DNA of 64,000 nt from Ceratodon purpureus (lineage: Eukaryota; Streptophyta; Bryopsida; Pseudoditrichales; Ditrichaceae), in the NCBI GenBank assembly GCA_014871385.1, contig CM026428.1, forward strand, positions 5,601,356-5,665,355. Reading direction: 5' to 3'. The notes below the pieces were generated by a model. That model worked only from the letters and a program-made list of their open reading frames with translations, was not told the origin of the DNA and made no database searches. Positions 24,620 through 36,059 of the stretch are shown here, in pieces. The position numbers and the translations under genes were made by a program. Each line of letters starts with the position of its first letter. The first letter of the stretch is position 1.

Positions 24620-25128
24620 GGGTCGCTTTACTATGGACCAAGAGCCATGACTAAGAAAATGAAATCATTTTCATGGTCACGGCTCTTGGTCCTGACCATG
24701 AAAAATCAAAAATGCAATTTTAAGTGGTTCGGTCACTCTTTGTAGTGTAAAGTGGATTTGGACCGAGACAAGTTCAAGCTCAATCTTCTAATATAAATCC
24801 GCATCATTCTCTCTTTTACCCTCCCCTTTTTCCTCCTTTCTCTTAAAATAATTGAACACTAGCCAATCAATGATTTTTGAGCCTCATGGTCTCCTAGATT
24901 GTAGTTGAGTCGAGGCATTTGCTTCGACTCAACTATAATCTAGGAGACCATGAAAACATTATCCACTACGCATAATTTAGTAGACTTTGGGGACGTCAAA
25001 GTTAGTGGTCATTTTTTTTTTTTTTCAAGCTAGTGTAAAGCCAAATGGGACCAAGAGCGTTTTACTCTCCAATAAATGATTTTAGCATTCCATGGTCTTG
25101 GCTCTTGGTCCATAGTGTAAAGCGACCC
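24620..25128. mobile_element. Harbinger-like MITE (TAA target duplication)
   Basis: A 509-bp element with inverted ends. The left end begins GGGTCGCTTTACTATGG and the right end, read inward, begins GGGTCGCTTTACACTATGG; both continue GACCAAGAGCCA. It is flanked on both sides by TAA (24617-24619 and 25129-25131), the target size and type of PIF/Harbinger elements. There is no coding capacity. It contains a second, internal hairpin listed separately. Confidence 0.78.
24885..24952. repeat. Long near-perfect hairpin inside the MITE
   Basis: Two arms of about 29 nt (left from 24885, starting CATGGTCTCCTAGATT; right ending at 24952) are complementary with one G-T type mismatch and a loop of about 10 nt. 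A transcript would fold into a miRNA-precursor-like stem, though TE-derived hairpins of this kind are common. Confidence 0.85.
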
Positions 25129-25486
25129 TAAGTAAGAATTTTTATGTAAGTAGCTCATCAACATATATTTTATTTTATCAACATTTTATTCATGCCAACA
25201 ATAACATGGGTATAAAAAATATAATTACTGATTTTTCCGTCCCCGATTCAAACTGTCAAAACGACGGGTACCGCTATTATATATATATAATAGAACAAAA
25301 AGTTGAAATGGTCCTTTGGTCACTTAAACAAAGGGGCAAGGGGAGCGAGGGGACAAGAGGAGCCGAGAGGATGAGGGAGATGAAGGGACAAGGGAAACAT
25401 TTGAATGACATGGCTATTTTTTGAATTATAGTACATATTATTCTTAACTCATATTGATAATTACAACCTTTTATGTTTTTGCGCGT

Positions 25487-25514
25487 GTGTCCGAAGGACA
25501 CGGGTACATACTAG
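25487..25514 (+). mobile_element. Helitron 3' terminus
   Basis: A GTGTCC-GAA-GGACAC hairpin is followed 9 nt later by CTAG and then a T. This is the standard plant Helitron 3' end (short hairpin, CTRR, insertion before T). The 5' TC end was not located, so the element's length is unknown; it may be a short non-autonomous copy starting within the preceding few hundred bases. Confidence 0.65.
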
Positions 25515-25689
25515 TGTGCCCATAATATCAAAGGTGTAGGACTACTAACTCCTTATGGGATGAACACTATAAACACCATCACCTTACACAATGATATAGG
25601 CACCTAATCGTGTCCGTGCACCTATTCCCAACCAAGTGTAGATGTGGCTTTCATTTAACCCTTAATTGCGCACAAGATTATCAATTTTA

Positions 25690-27170
25690 GTCATTTTGAA
25701 TTACAACCCAAAACTTTGAAGAGTCATATTTTCTTCATCAATTATTTTTTTTGCACTGGATTCGAAATAAAGTCTATTTTTATCCTGTAATAGCCTTATC
25801 TCGATCTAAGATGTTCTAAAGTTTTGGCATGCTTGTGCCGGTTTTAAAAGATTGCGCTTTTTTAAACATGGGGCATGTTTTGCTAATCCAAGCCTACTTT
25901 CTAAATCAAGAATCAGTCTTTCATGAAATATTTTTCCATCACGATAGTGTGATTTAAGGTTGAAGTTCAAAAGAAATTTAGGTAGAAGTTATTTGATTGG
26001 AATAATTTTGGTGCTAAATTCTAATGGTGTATCTACGTTTAAAAAACTAAAAAAATGCATCGTCCTTGAGGAGGTCTATGTGCTTTTTCCATGATCCAAT
26101 TTTAGCATTCATTCTTTGGCTCGATTCCAATGCAAGTCTAATTCTTGTGGTAAAAAGCTTAATTCAATCCAAGATGTTTTAAAGGCATGATGCATTTTAG
26201 TACAGTGGGGTGACACCGAAATTCGCACCTTAGGCAATTCTAGGGATAGTGCCCATACTGCCAACTTTGACACCCTCTAGAGCGCTAGAAAATTGTTATT
26301 TAAACATGAAATTTTAGACACAAAATCATTTTTATGTTGACAACATGTGTACCAAATTTCGAAGCTAGACGATTGATACAAAAAAGATATTCAAGATTTA
26401 TTAACAAGGGATAGCTATAAGAAATGTTTCAAAGCTGCCAACTTTGACACCCTCACGAGGATTGAAGATTTTTTTTTTTTTGAAATGTAATTTTTGGAGT
26501 AGCAACATCTTTATGTTTTTTACACATGTGAAAAAACTCAAGTCCAAAAGAACCACAAAAAAAAAAAAAAATATATTCCAAATGTATCAACAAGTGTAGT
26601 AAGCTATGAGAAACAAATAAGAGAATCGTTTCACAACTTTCAACTTTGACAGCCTCCCCAGGGTTGAGAATCTCTTATTTCAATATGAGTTTTTTGCCAC
26701 ATGCAATCAACATCATAAAGATCATGAAGATTTTTTATTAGAATAACTTTGATACAAGATTTGCAATGATGTTTCTACCTTGGAAAAACCGAAAAAACAC
26801 GTGGACCTTAAGGAGCCATATCTCCTTCATCATATATAAGAGGTCTAGTTTTAAACTCTTTTTTATTGGTAAATTGAGGAAATTTTGATCACTCCAAGGC
26901 AATCATTTGAGCCAAAATGTTTTGAATATCATAGGTTTGATATTGGTAATTTCACTCTAAAGTGAAAATGATGAAATCTGATAATCTATTTTGAGTGTAG
27001 ATATATTACAATCTTGCAATTTATGTGGCCTCAAGACTCCATATTTGATCTACAACATCTACAATATATTTATTGCATGATTTTACGGCTAAGACTTAAA
27101 TATACAGGTCACCTTCAATTACTAATATGAGTTTTGCAAAAAAAACGTTGCTCTTAGGCTATACAGACCC
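25690..27170. repeat. AT-rich dispersed repeat, family A, copy 1
   Basis: This AT-rich stretch is diverged but collinear with 52300-53215. Shared landmarks in order include CATGGGGCATGTTTT, a TTTCAC...AAAGTGAAAA block, a CTATGAGGCCTC-like block and ATTACAAGATTGTA-like sequence. No coding capacity is visible. Within it, the phrase CCAACTTTGACACCCTC recurs three times (about 26260, 26437 and 26640). Confidence 0.55.
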
Positions 27171-27895
27171 TAATTACTTTAGTCGTTGAGGTTTATATTG
27201 TGCTATGAGAAATAGCAAGATATGAAATTACTCAGTGAGGTTACCAAGATTATGACAGCTGATGCTAATTTTTTTATTTAATATCACTATATACTATTTG
27301 TACTTTCTTTTGATATACATGTAGGTATAAACAAGTTTACCTTAAAAATGGACATTGGAAGTTTACTAAAGGTATGTTCTTGTTATTTTGTGGTTCAGGA
27401 ATTATACATTTAAAGTTATCTTATTGATATTTTTAGTTTGGTGCGCCTAAACTATACTACTGATTTGGGCACACTAATAATGTAATATGATGTGACGAGG
27501 TTGAATTCAAGTGGAAAGTTCAAGTTGCAATGAGTTACACTAGTTATGTATTGTAGGCAACTAGCAACTTAGGTAAAAAATAATTAATTACAAGTCTGCC
27601 TAAATTTCTAGAAATTCTTGCATTTGTTTTCCTAAAAACAATTAAATTAAATTATCGTACTGCCAAAAACTACATGAATTCAAGTGGTATGTGGCAAAAT
27701 CTAGCAAAATAGTACAAAACGTGTTTTACAATTACATGAATTCAAGTGGCATGTGGCAAAATCTAGTAGAACATTACCAAATATGTTCTACAGTGACTTT
27801 AACGCGTCATGAACTTGGCAGATGCTCCATAGATGACACAAACATAAACATGTTCTCCACAACTTGAATGCCTAACTCATAATTAGTCATAATAA

Positions 27896-28265
27896 GGCAC
27901 CACTGGACTTAGCTTAATGGTTGGGGCTCATGGTCCTCAATGAGGAGGTCGTGGGTTCTACCCCCCACGCCGGCAGTGATGCTCACCAACATAGTCCACC
28001 CAACTATGGTTAGAGGTCCTTGGACCTTGTTGTATGGGTACCTCAAAGCCCTTTGGGGGGATACCATGTCCGGTATTTTCAAGGCACTAGTAACTAGCTA
28101 GAAACTAGCGTAGTTATAGTGTCCACCCTCAAAGGAGGGGAGTAGTATTGTTCCAATTCCCCTTGACCGGTGGGCCTCGGGTCATTAGCATTACGAACAG
28201 ACACTTCATTCACGCCGGCCCCTTACAAAGGAACCGGAGTTTCTATCAATCTATCTATCTCTTAA
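27896..28265 (+). mobile_element. tRNA-derived SINE, full-length copy
   Basis: A 370-bp element flanked by TCATAATAA on both sides (27887-27895 and 28266-28274). The head has a pol III A box (TTAGCTTAATGGTTGG) and a B box (GGGTTCTACCC) with tRNA-like spacing. The body is unrelated to tRNA and the 3' end is T/C-rich (TCTATCTATCTC) rather than poly-A. A second, 5'-truncated copy of the same body lies at 35897-36059 on the other strand. Confidence 0.82.
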
Positions 28266-28410
28266 TCATAATAAAAAACTGCCCAACTTTGAGACATAAT
28301 TTTTTGAATTACCTAATCATTTTTTTTCCATTTTAATTCATTATTAGGCAAAACAGTGCCCAAGCTGCCTTTTTGCCTAAGGTATTATCATGAACATTAT
28401 TATAAACTAC

Positions 28411-28589
28411 GGATGTCATAGAGACTTATACATTGTGGATGCATGCCATGGAGACTTATGTTGGATGAATGCCATGGAGACTTATGTTGGATGCATGCCA
28501 TGGAGACTTATGTTGGATGAATGCCATGGAGACTTATGTTGGATGAATGCCATGGAGACTTATGTTGGATGAATGCCATGGAGACTTCC
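28411..28589. repeat. 26-bp minisatellite
   Basis: About six and a half tandem 26-bp units, typified by GGATGAATGCCATGGAGACT. The first unit (28411-28436) is degenerate; those from 28437 onward differ only by A/C at one position. The unit length is not a multiple of three and I see no gene around it. Confidence 0.93.
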
Positions 28590-29301
28590 ATGGCCTTAAC
28601 CCTGCAACGTGGAGGCGGCCATTTTGTGGCCGACGGACAGAACTGATTCTCTGCAGCAGATCATCAATCAACTGATTCTAGGGATGGACTTCATCTATAA
28701 ATTTTGTCATTGGGTTTATCAATGATTATAACAGAGCATGAAATTCATTTTGAGATCATTAAAGATATTTTCTAACATTACATGTGGTACAAAACTTAAA
28801 AGAATGGTAAAAAACAAATCACCACAAAGTGCATCTTCGTAACTTCTTCCTAATTTCATTAAGTCTCAATTTGAGGCAACTAAACGATTTCTTTCCAATT
28901 TAAGCTCAACTAATAAAACAAAGCTTACCAAGTCTAGTTTCTACTCCAAATTAAAATTTCAAATATTTCCTAATATCTACTGATTCAATGGCAATTTAAA
29001 TTTACACGCCTATAGGGTCTTTTTCTCAATTTCCAATCGTAGCATGACACGGAACCATGGATTACACCATGCTCTCCTTCACTAAAATGTCCCCTTATTC
29101 CAAAAATTTCTTTGGAAATTCACCAAAACTTCAAATCTTCCGCAAAAAATCTGAAATTGTTTGAGCATATGAAATGCATGTAATCACATCTATGAAGAAT
29201 TAAATAGAATAACTTTTTCTCAGTTAAACTGGCAAAATGGAAGATTCACAGTAAGAATTTTTGAGGTTCAGACCACGGTCATGGGCTCCGACCTTTTAGG
29301 G
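28590..29301. other. AT-rich spacer
   Basis: No gene, tandem repeat or transposon end is visible. Short homopolymer-rich frames only. Confidence 0.5.
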
Positions 29302-30150
29302 TTAACCCCTAAAGTGGAAAGGCCCCAAAACTGCTAGAAGCCCTCAAAATCACCCTTTTTCAATACAAGATGAATTTTTTAAACTTTTAACGTAAAATCA
29401 AGAATTTAACAGTAAGATCTTGTACCTAACTTGTCCATGTATGTGTGTACCGAATCTTAGCTTCACATTCCTTACCGATTGTGAGATCATAACATTCAAA
29501 CTTGAAAAAGAAGTTTTTTTCGCTTGTTGCAAAATGGGTGTGAAGTTTTTTGTGAGCCCAAAAAACCAACTTCAAGAGTAAATTTGAGTTGTGCTTATTC
29601 ACATTCTTGTTCCTAGGTGAGTTAGGAACATGTCCATGCAATTTTTACCCACATGAACCTATGAAACCTAAAGAAATGCTTGATTATTCACATGGAGGTG
29701 TGCTGAAATTCAAATACAAAGGCCCCTATTTTATAATAAAAATGGCATGTGAAAAATAATTGGATTAAAGATCCGAACGGTGAGATCATGCCTTAAATCT
29801 TCATTTGCATTTACAAGAAACAAAACTTGAAAAAAGTAAAATCTCAATTTTTGGTGAATTTTTGAAGTTTCTGCGATCTAATTGATTTTGGGCAGATTTT
29901 GAGAATAATTGAGCATATACCACAGTTTGGGCAGGTTTGGGCAGATTTCAAATAGTGTTTTCAAACTTTGACCGTGAATATCTCGTAAAGTATGAGAAAT
30001 CTTGAAGCATGAAATGACTTTTTGGAAAGGTATGGAGAAACTCTACAACTTGCAAAAGATTTGAACTTTCTGCGAGCTAAATATAGTAAATGAGAGGTTG
30101 ACGAGACCCCAAACGACCCCATTCGAGCTCTTTTCCACTTTAGGGGTTAA
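29302..30150. mobile_element. TTAA-bounded inverted-repeat element, copy 1
   Basis: The element starts TTAACCCCTAAAGTGGAA and ends TTCCACTTTAGGGGTTAA, an 18-bp perfect inverted pair with TTAA at the outer edge; 849 bp, no coding capacity. Two more copies with both ends (36305-51296, interrupted; 53392-54235) share the interior, for example TTGATTTTGGGCAGATTTTG and CAAATAGTGTTTTCAAACTT. Beyond TTAA the flanks of the copies are unrelated. TTAA targets with CCC-starting ends are typical of piggyBac transposons; whether TTAA is target or terminus cannot be settled here. Confidence 0.75.
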
Positions 30151-30157
30151 TAGTCTC

Positions 30158-30579
30158 TTTACATGGGGAGTCAAGGCAAACAAAACAAATCTCCAAGCCA
30201 ATTTCTTCACATTTTGAGTCCATTTGCCTCAATGGGTTGCTTGGAGATCACATTAAAAAAATAATAAAGTAGGGGCCAATTCCCCCATGTGTAAAGCTCT
30301 TGAATTCGTTTTGAAGAAGGAAAAGAAGGCCATGGGGCTAACTCACAAGGTCATGGGTCTAAATCGTATATTTAGCTACATAAGATGCTTTTGATTTGTT
30401 CTCACTAAAATATTTAAGTGAAATAATAATTTTTTTAATAAAATCAAGAAACGGCCCCAAGGCCATGAATTGGCCTTTCATTCTTGTAGCTCCTAATTTT
30501 TGGAGCGCGGGCCGTGTCATAACTTGTCCCCACCCATGAAAATATGATCTCAAAAAGTTGGCCTTGACTCCCCATGTAA
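30158..30579. repeat. Inverted repeat of 19 bp, possible MITE
   Basis: TTACATGGGGAGTCAAGGC (30159-30177) is perfectly reverse-complementary to 30561-30579. Nearby phrases with GGGCC and TGTAAAGC (about 30270-30295 and 30655-30678) resemble the ends of other elements in this window, so the interval is probably a composite of MITE remnants. Confidence 0.55.
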
Positions 30580-30679
30580 GGCCCCTCATGCCAATTTCAA
30601 TAAATGGACCAATCACATGAGAAGATTTTGCCATAAATTGGCCCCATTAATGGTTTGGCCCCTTGTGTAAAGCGGCCCT

Positions 30680-33415
30680 TATATGCTAAAGCCATCCCAA
30701 CAAACTATAGTTTTTTCTACAAAACTAGAATGTACATGTGTCCCCCATACAAATCCCCTTTAACCCCAAAGTGTCACAGAGGACAAAAAGTGTCCATTTC
30801 GATTTTTGGCTACAAATTTGAATGGGTTCTGAGGGTTAATGCAAAAACTTGCAAAGGAGAAATTGTGGGGAATGACGAATCTTTCCAGCAAGACCAAAAC
30901 CATTGTCATAAGAGAATGTATTAATTTTATATTCAATTTTGAGTGCAATTCGCCTTTGGCAAATAGCCCAAAACACCAGCAAAACCATGCAAGCCACAAA
31001 GCTTTGTAGATTACCATCGCTGCGGTGAAATGGGCCACAAATTTCCCAATGTGTAGAAGACCATGCTCACTGCAATGAACCAAATGGATTACCTTGAACG
31101 ATGTATTTCTATTTACTACCATTTATTTCTACAATAACCCCCTAATCGAACGTGCTCGACATACCTCTATTCAGGCCCCTCTGTACAACAACCCATTGCA
31201 TGTTTTATATGATGAGGTGATTCTCCATCTTGTATGTTCCTTTCATGTAGACAACATCGGGAGCTGAATCCGCACTCTAAGCTTCTGAAAGTGGCTTGGA
31301 GCATTTCAAAGCCCCATTTTCACATCCTCTAGCACATTACATGCACCTTGAACATGGTATAGAGGAAAACCGCCCATGGCCTTTGAAAACCGCACTTGCT
31401 CCCTCCCTCATGAGTATATGTGAAACTAGAGGTTTCAAAAAATTATTGGCAAAAATTGCACTTTTTATCAATGCAACCGAGAATAAATACAATACTTCCA
31501 ATCTTACATACATCTCATAGTTTAAAACATTTTTAGATTAGAAAATTTTAATAAAATATTCAATAATATATAATTTTATATATACAAAAATATGTATATA
31601 TATATGTGTACTATACACAATGGAATATCAACACCTAATAGAACTAGAATAAAATCATTTAATATATAAATTTATATATATATATACATATATATATACA
31701 TATATATACATATTTATACATATATATACATATTTATACATATATATACTATTGCTAAAACTTGTATACTATTTTAGAGCTTCTCAAAGTCATTGTCTTC
31801 AGTCGCATGTGCATTGTGTCAACTTGTTCATCGTTTGTTGTTTGGGATTGATTTGCCTTGATTGTGCTCCAACAAATGAAATGTCATTGCTTTTGGAATG
31901 AATATCTCCATCTGCACAATGGTTTTTTCAACCATACGAGTCTTCATTTTTGGAGATGGAACCCATGAGGTGATTGTTTTATCTTAGTCCACCCAATTTG
32001 ACGGCTCATAAGAGAAAATTCTTATTCGTTTTAGGCAGTTTCTATATTTGTGACTCCACATGCCTTGGTCATCTTCAGAAATCGAGAGGGTCCTTATTCC
32101 TGAAAAATCAAAATAGCAGGCAACCTTACTTAAAGTTGGACTACCATATTACTTGTGTAACCTTCAATCGATTTAAAGTGCCTAAATTGATTATACCAGA
32201 GGGATCTTAAATCTATAATTTTTCATTTTAAGAAAGATAATAGACAACCATACAAATTTGTATTATGTTTTTTAATATTCCATAAAAGTAAAAGAACACA
32301 ATAATATGAACAACAAAAATGATTTGTACTAGCAATAGAGGTTTTTTTTAAGAGATTTACCTTTCTAGTCAAGAACAACTATTATATAGTATAGGTTGTA
32401 ATAAGTTTGTATTGTTTTTCATTGACCAATGTGTTGTACAACATATGTGGTACCTCCAAATACTCCCCTTCAATGTCACGCCTTAAAATTCACAAACATT
32501 GGTATTACTCCTACAAAAAAAACATTGATAAAAAATTAATGAAACACTTTAAAATATATGTTCAACTTTATAGTTGAGGATATATATTTTATAAAACTTA
32601 CAAGCATATTATTTATTTATGATTCTATGAGTTTACAACATATTAATGTAATGTTTTATCAAACCTATCTTTTCATAATTATAATGAATTCCAAATATTT
32701 GAGATCACTAGAAGTTACATGAATGCCCTCAACTTAAAACTCTATACTCCTAGATTCTAATTAGAAATTTTTTGGTCAAAATAGATTTCCAAATGCTTAC
32801 AATGGTACATTGTATTACCCAATGATTGCAAAATTAATTTTAAAGGAGTACTTCACATTGTGCAATTATAGTAAAAATAAATAATCTCAAGTATATATGT
32901 TGTTATATTATAAGAATATAAGAATGCCAATTCATTTATACACTATGTAACTTTTTATGGTTGAATCTTTTAGACTGTAATAATCTTGAATTTTTCCTAG
33001 TTCAAAAACCCATAATTGCAATTTTCTACCATTTAACTATAATTTCATGAAATAACTACTATCATAAGTACCATGTCAAATTTCAATAAGTGGATGTCCA
33101 TTATTTTTGAGATCATAACATTGAAAGTTGAAGCAATTTTTTTTTTCCAGCATCGTTAGAGTTTAGACGTTTTCTACTTTGTGCAAGGAGTGAGTTGATA
33201 ATTGTTACCCCAAATATTTGTCTCGTTTCTTTTTATACATAGATAAACTAGGTTTAGTATGCCACTACAAAAAAAATTAGAGACTTATCACACTTTTGCA
33301 ATCTTTGTGCAATGTAATTTAGAAGAAAATATGAAAACAATTATCTCGTAAAACATGCATCACGTATGTGAGTGGAGCATGGATTTAATTCAAGGCACTA
33401 TTTGCATGATTTACC
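30680..33415. other. AT-rich region, no gene
   Basis: No open frame resembles a known protein. A TATATACA/CATATA microsatellite occupies about 31560-31750. The rest is likely old transposon debris. Confidence 0.5.
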
Positions 33416-34075
33416 CTTTTAATGCAAAATGAGAATTTTCAACTTTTGACTTATTTTCAAGTATGTAACCGTAAGATCTACTACCTTACTTGTACAATGG
33501 GTTTGAAGTGTTTTGTGAGTTGAAAAAACCACTTTTAAGAGTGAATTTGAACTAAGGCTCTTCAATATCTTGTTTCTAAATGAGTTGGGATCACATCTAT
33601 ATAATTCTTACCCTTATAGGGCCTATAAAACCTATAGAAATGCTTGATTTTTCACATGAGGGTGTGCCGAAACTCAAACACAAAGGAAATGCCGATCTTT
33701 GACAATAAAAAAGGCATGTCAAGAATAATTGGAGTGAAAATCCAAATAGTGAAATCATGCCATGTAACCTAATTTACATGTACAAAAAACAAAATTGAAA
33801 AGAAATCAACCCTTAATTTTTAATAAAATTTTAATATTGCTTGGAATTTAATTGACTTTGGGCAAATTTTGAAGATAAATGGGCATATAACGTATTTTTG
33901 GGCAGATTTCAACATGCCCTAGTAGTGTATTCAAACTCTGGCTTCCTAAAGTATGAGAAATTTTGGAGTACACATGGTCGGAAAGATATGGAAAAACTCT
34001 ACGACCTACGAAAGGTTTCAACTTCGTGCAATCTAAATTTATTAAATCAGAGCTGAGCGAACTCAAAAAAAAGAT
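33416..34075. mobile_element. Truncated, diverged copy of the TTAA element family
   Basis: Sequence such as TATGTAACCGTAAGATCT, TGACTTTGGGCAAATTTTG and ATCTAAATTTATTAAAT follows the interior order of the copies at 29302 and 53392. Neither terminal TTAACCCC end is present. It is a relic with both termini lost. Confidence 0.6.
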
Positions 34076-34785
34076 ATTTTTTGTGAAAACGGAAATCAAA
34101 AAGGGTTTTGTGATTATGGCGATTTTGGTGACCGGGGTTTCACGATTAGGGTTTCGCGATGGAGACTGTGAGCTTGTTGAACGACAAGTTCAGCTTCGTG
34201 AGGTTGTGCAGATTACCAATATTACCTGTAATAATCCCCTCCACCTCATTCTGCGAAAGAATATCGCAACAGTCGCAACTCGCAACGATTTAAGGAGGCT
34301 CCTACCGAGGTTATGATTGAGCATATCCAAGACGAACGTGAAGCGGTGCTTGTTTCTAGTGCTCCCTGCCAGGACTTCGTACGCTATCGCTGCGGTGGAA
34401 AGTGTCACCTTCAACTTTGCCCTCTTGCCTGGAACGATAGTTTCCCCTTTTTGCCCGTTTCACCCCTCCGTTTCTTCTTTTGGCACGGCGGTTTCGTCTT
34501 TCTAACGCAGACGCATTCAGATCGATTTCAAAGTATTTTGACTTGCAGCGTAAAAGCTTTACATGGTCGCAGTCTGACCACTCAATCTTGTTACCTTGAA
34601 CCGGTCGAATGAGAAAGACTCGTTTCCGAACTACCATTGAACGCATGTCCAATTTATATGATGTAATATTATAACTTTTGTCGTTAATGTGGCGACTGAA
34701 GAGGTTTTAGTTTTTGTCAGTGCTCTTGGTGGCTTAAGGTACTGAGAAGATTACGCTACGGAGCAAGTCGAGTATACATAACCAG
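34076..34785. other. Unassigned sequence with gene-like start
   Basis: Near 34150 the phrase AGGGTTTCGCGATGGAGACT looks like a plant 5' UTR and start codon (about 44 open codons, METVSLLNDKFSFV...). No domain is recognisable and no downstream exon can be joined with confidence. It could be a fragment of a captured or dead gene. Confidence 0.35.
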
Positions 34786-34799
34786 TTTGCGTTAAGCAC

Positions 34800-35068
34800 C
34801 GCCCTAAGCACTCCTACAGCCGTGCAGTTGCGGAGGCTTACCGAAATGCTGCCAGTGAAAGCGTCGTGGGACAGATTCAAGCCGATGAGCTCCTGGAGGT
34901 TGCCGATTGCGAGAGTGATCAAGCCGGAGAATTGGACATGTCAAGGTGCGTTCGGAGCCTCACCAAGTAGTCGACCGTAGAATCAATAGACCTCGTGAGG
35001 TTGTTCGCTGAAATGGTGAAGAACTCGAGAGACGTGCAGTTGAGAAGCAAGATCGGAACCTCGAAGTT
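34800..35068 (-). pseudogene. Leucine-rich-repeat receptor fragment
   Basis: On the minus strand the sequence reads LLLNCTSLEFFTISANNLT, then after a frameshift near 34935 SGLITLAIGNLQELIGLNLS and TGSISVSLRNCTAVGVLR. These are three consecutive plant LRR-receptor repeats (LxxLxxLxLSxNxFTGxI pattern). There is no kinase domain, no signal peptide and no continuous frame, so this is a relic. Confidence 0.7.
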
Positions 35069-35884
35069 AGGGTTTTGCGATGATGCTTCTGTCTCACTCT
35101 CAGCTGATCTCAGAGTCTCGAAAACCTAGATAGCAAGCAGCATTGCAACACTTCAGATTATATGCGAATACTGAAACACAATATCAAAAAATACGAACAC
35201 CATAAGCATCGTTTTGGTGGTGATGTAAATTCGTGATGGGAATACAAAGCGACGTGCACTTCGGCAAATCTCAGCGGCTAACAAAGGGAGGCGTCATCGG
35301 AGGCCTCCAGCGTGTCTACTCAGAGTCGCTGCTGCCGATGTTGAGGTACTATACAGACTCCTCCTGATGCTATATCTCATGTTTCCAGGAAGGTACTAGT
35401 GTTGTTCGAACTTCCGAACGATTGTTAATGCTCGGAGTGCAGTTACCGAATCACATCAAAAAAAGGCCTCCATTAGGCGCAGCAAAGACACTTATAATCA
35501 ATACTGCAGAAGAGGGCGGAGGTCTGCGGCCGCAGACATGTGCCTCGAGGGGAGGTGCAGAGGTTTGCGCCCGCAGACCTCTCCCTGATGGGAACAAGGG
35601 AACTCTCCCGCTTCCCTCACTCCTGGCAGAACGTCGAAACGTGAACAATACAGTATTGTTGAAAGATTTCTGTTTATGGCGTCTAGAGCCTGGACGAATA
35701 AGGGAGAAGTACTATTTGCGGTTCGAGACAATTCGAGCTAAGGATCTTTCATGTACAGGACCTTCCTTCACATTGCAGTGGGTTGCAGTAGGAATGCTAC
35801 AATTTTTGCTGCCAATTTTCCTGTACTCAAGGTCGGTTGAAATTGTTTACTCTGACGATTATGTTGGAGGAGATTAGCTTTCTA
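35069..35884. other. No gene recognised
   Basis: A 151-codon plus-strand frame (35422-35877) has no recognisable domain. Its middle is built on a palindromic GGTCTGCGGCCGCAGAC-type sequence and is probably not coding. Confidence 0.45.
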
Positions 35885-35896
35885 CAATGACAGTCG

Positions 35897-36059
35897 AAAA
35901 AAAAAAAAAAATAAATAAATAAAAAAATAAAAACTCCAGTCCCTAAGAAGGGGCCAGCGTGAATAAAGTGTCTATTCGTAGTGCCAGTGACCCTATGCCC
36001 ACAGGACAAATGGTTTCTGGGACACTACTACTCTCCCCTTTCGAGGATGGACACTATAC
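35897..36059 (-). mobile_element. 5'-truncated SINE copy with 12-bp target duplication
   Basis: CAATGACAGTCG occurs immediately on both sides (35885-35896 and 36060-36071). Read on the minus strand the 163-bp insert starts TATAGTGTCCATCCTC and continues collinear with the SINE at 27896-28265 (ACGAATAGACACTT...CACGCTGGCCCCTT), then ends in a T-rich tail. The tRNA-like head is missing, as in incomplete reverse transcription. Confidence 0.85.

Noticed and set aside
27896..27975. A functional tRNA gene
   Set aside because: A and B boxes are present but the sequence does not close into an acceptor stem and continues into a SINE body with target duplications.
28390..28572. Repeat-rich 60-codon frame over the 26-bp minisatellite
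   Set aside because: The 26-bp unit shifts frame at each copy, so the apparent protein cycles through three reading frames. It is a minisatellite, not a gene.
31560..31750. AT-rich alternating tract as a replication origin or scaffold site
   Set aside because: It is a simple TATATA/CATATA microsatellite; nothing else supports a specific role.
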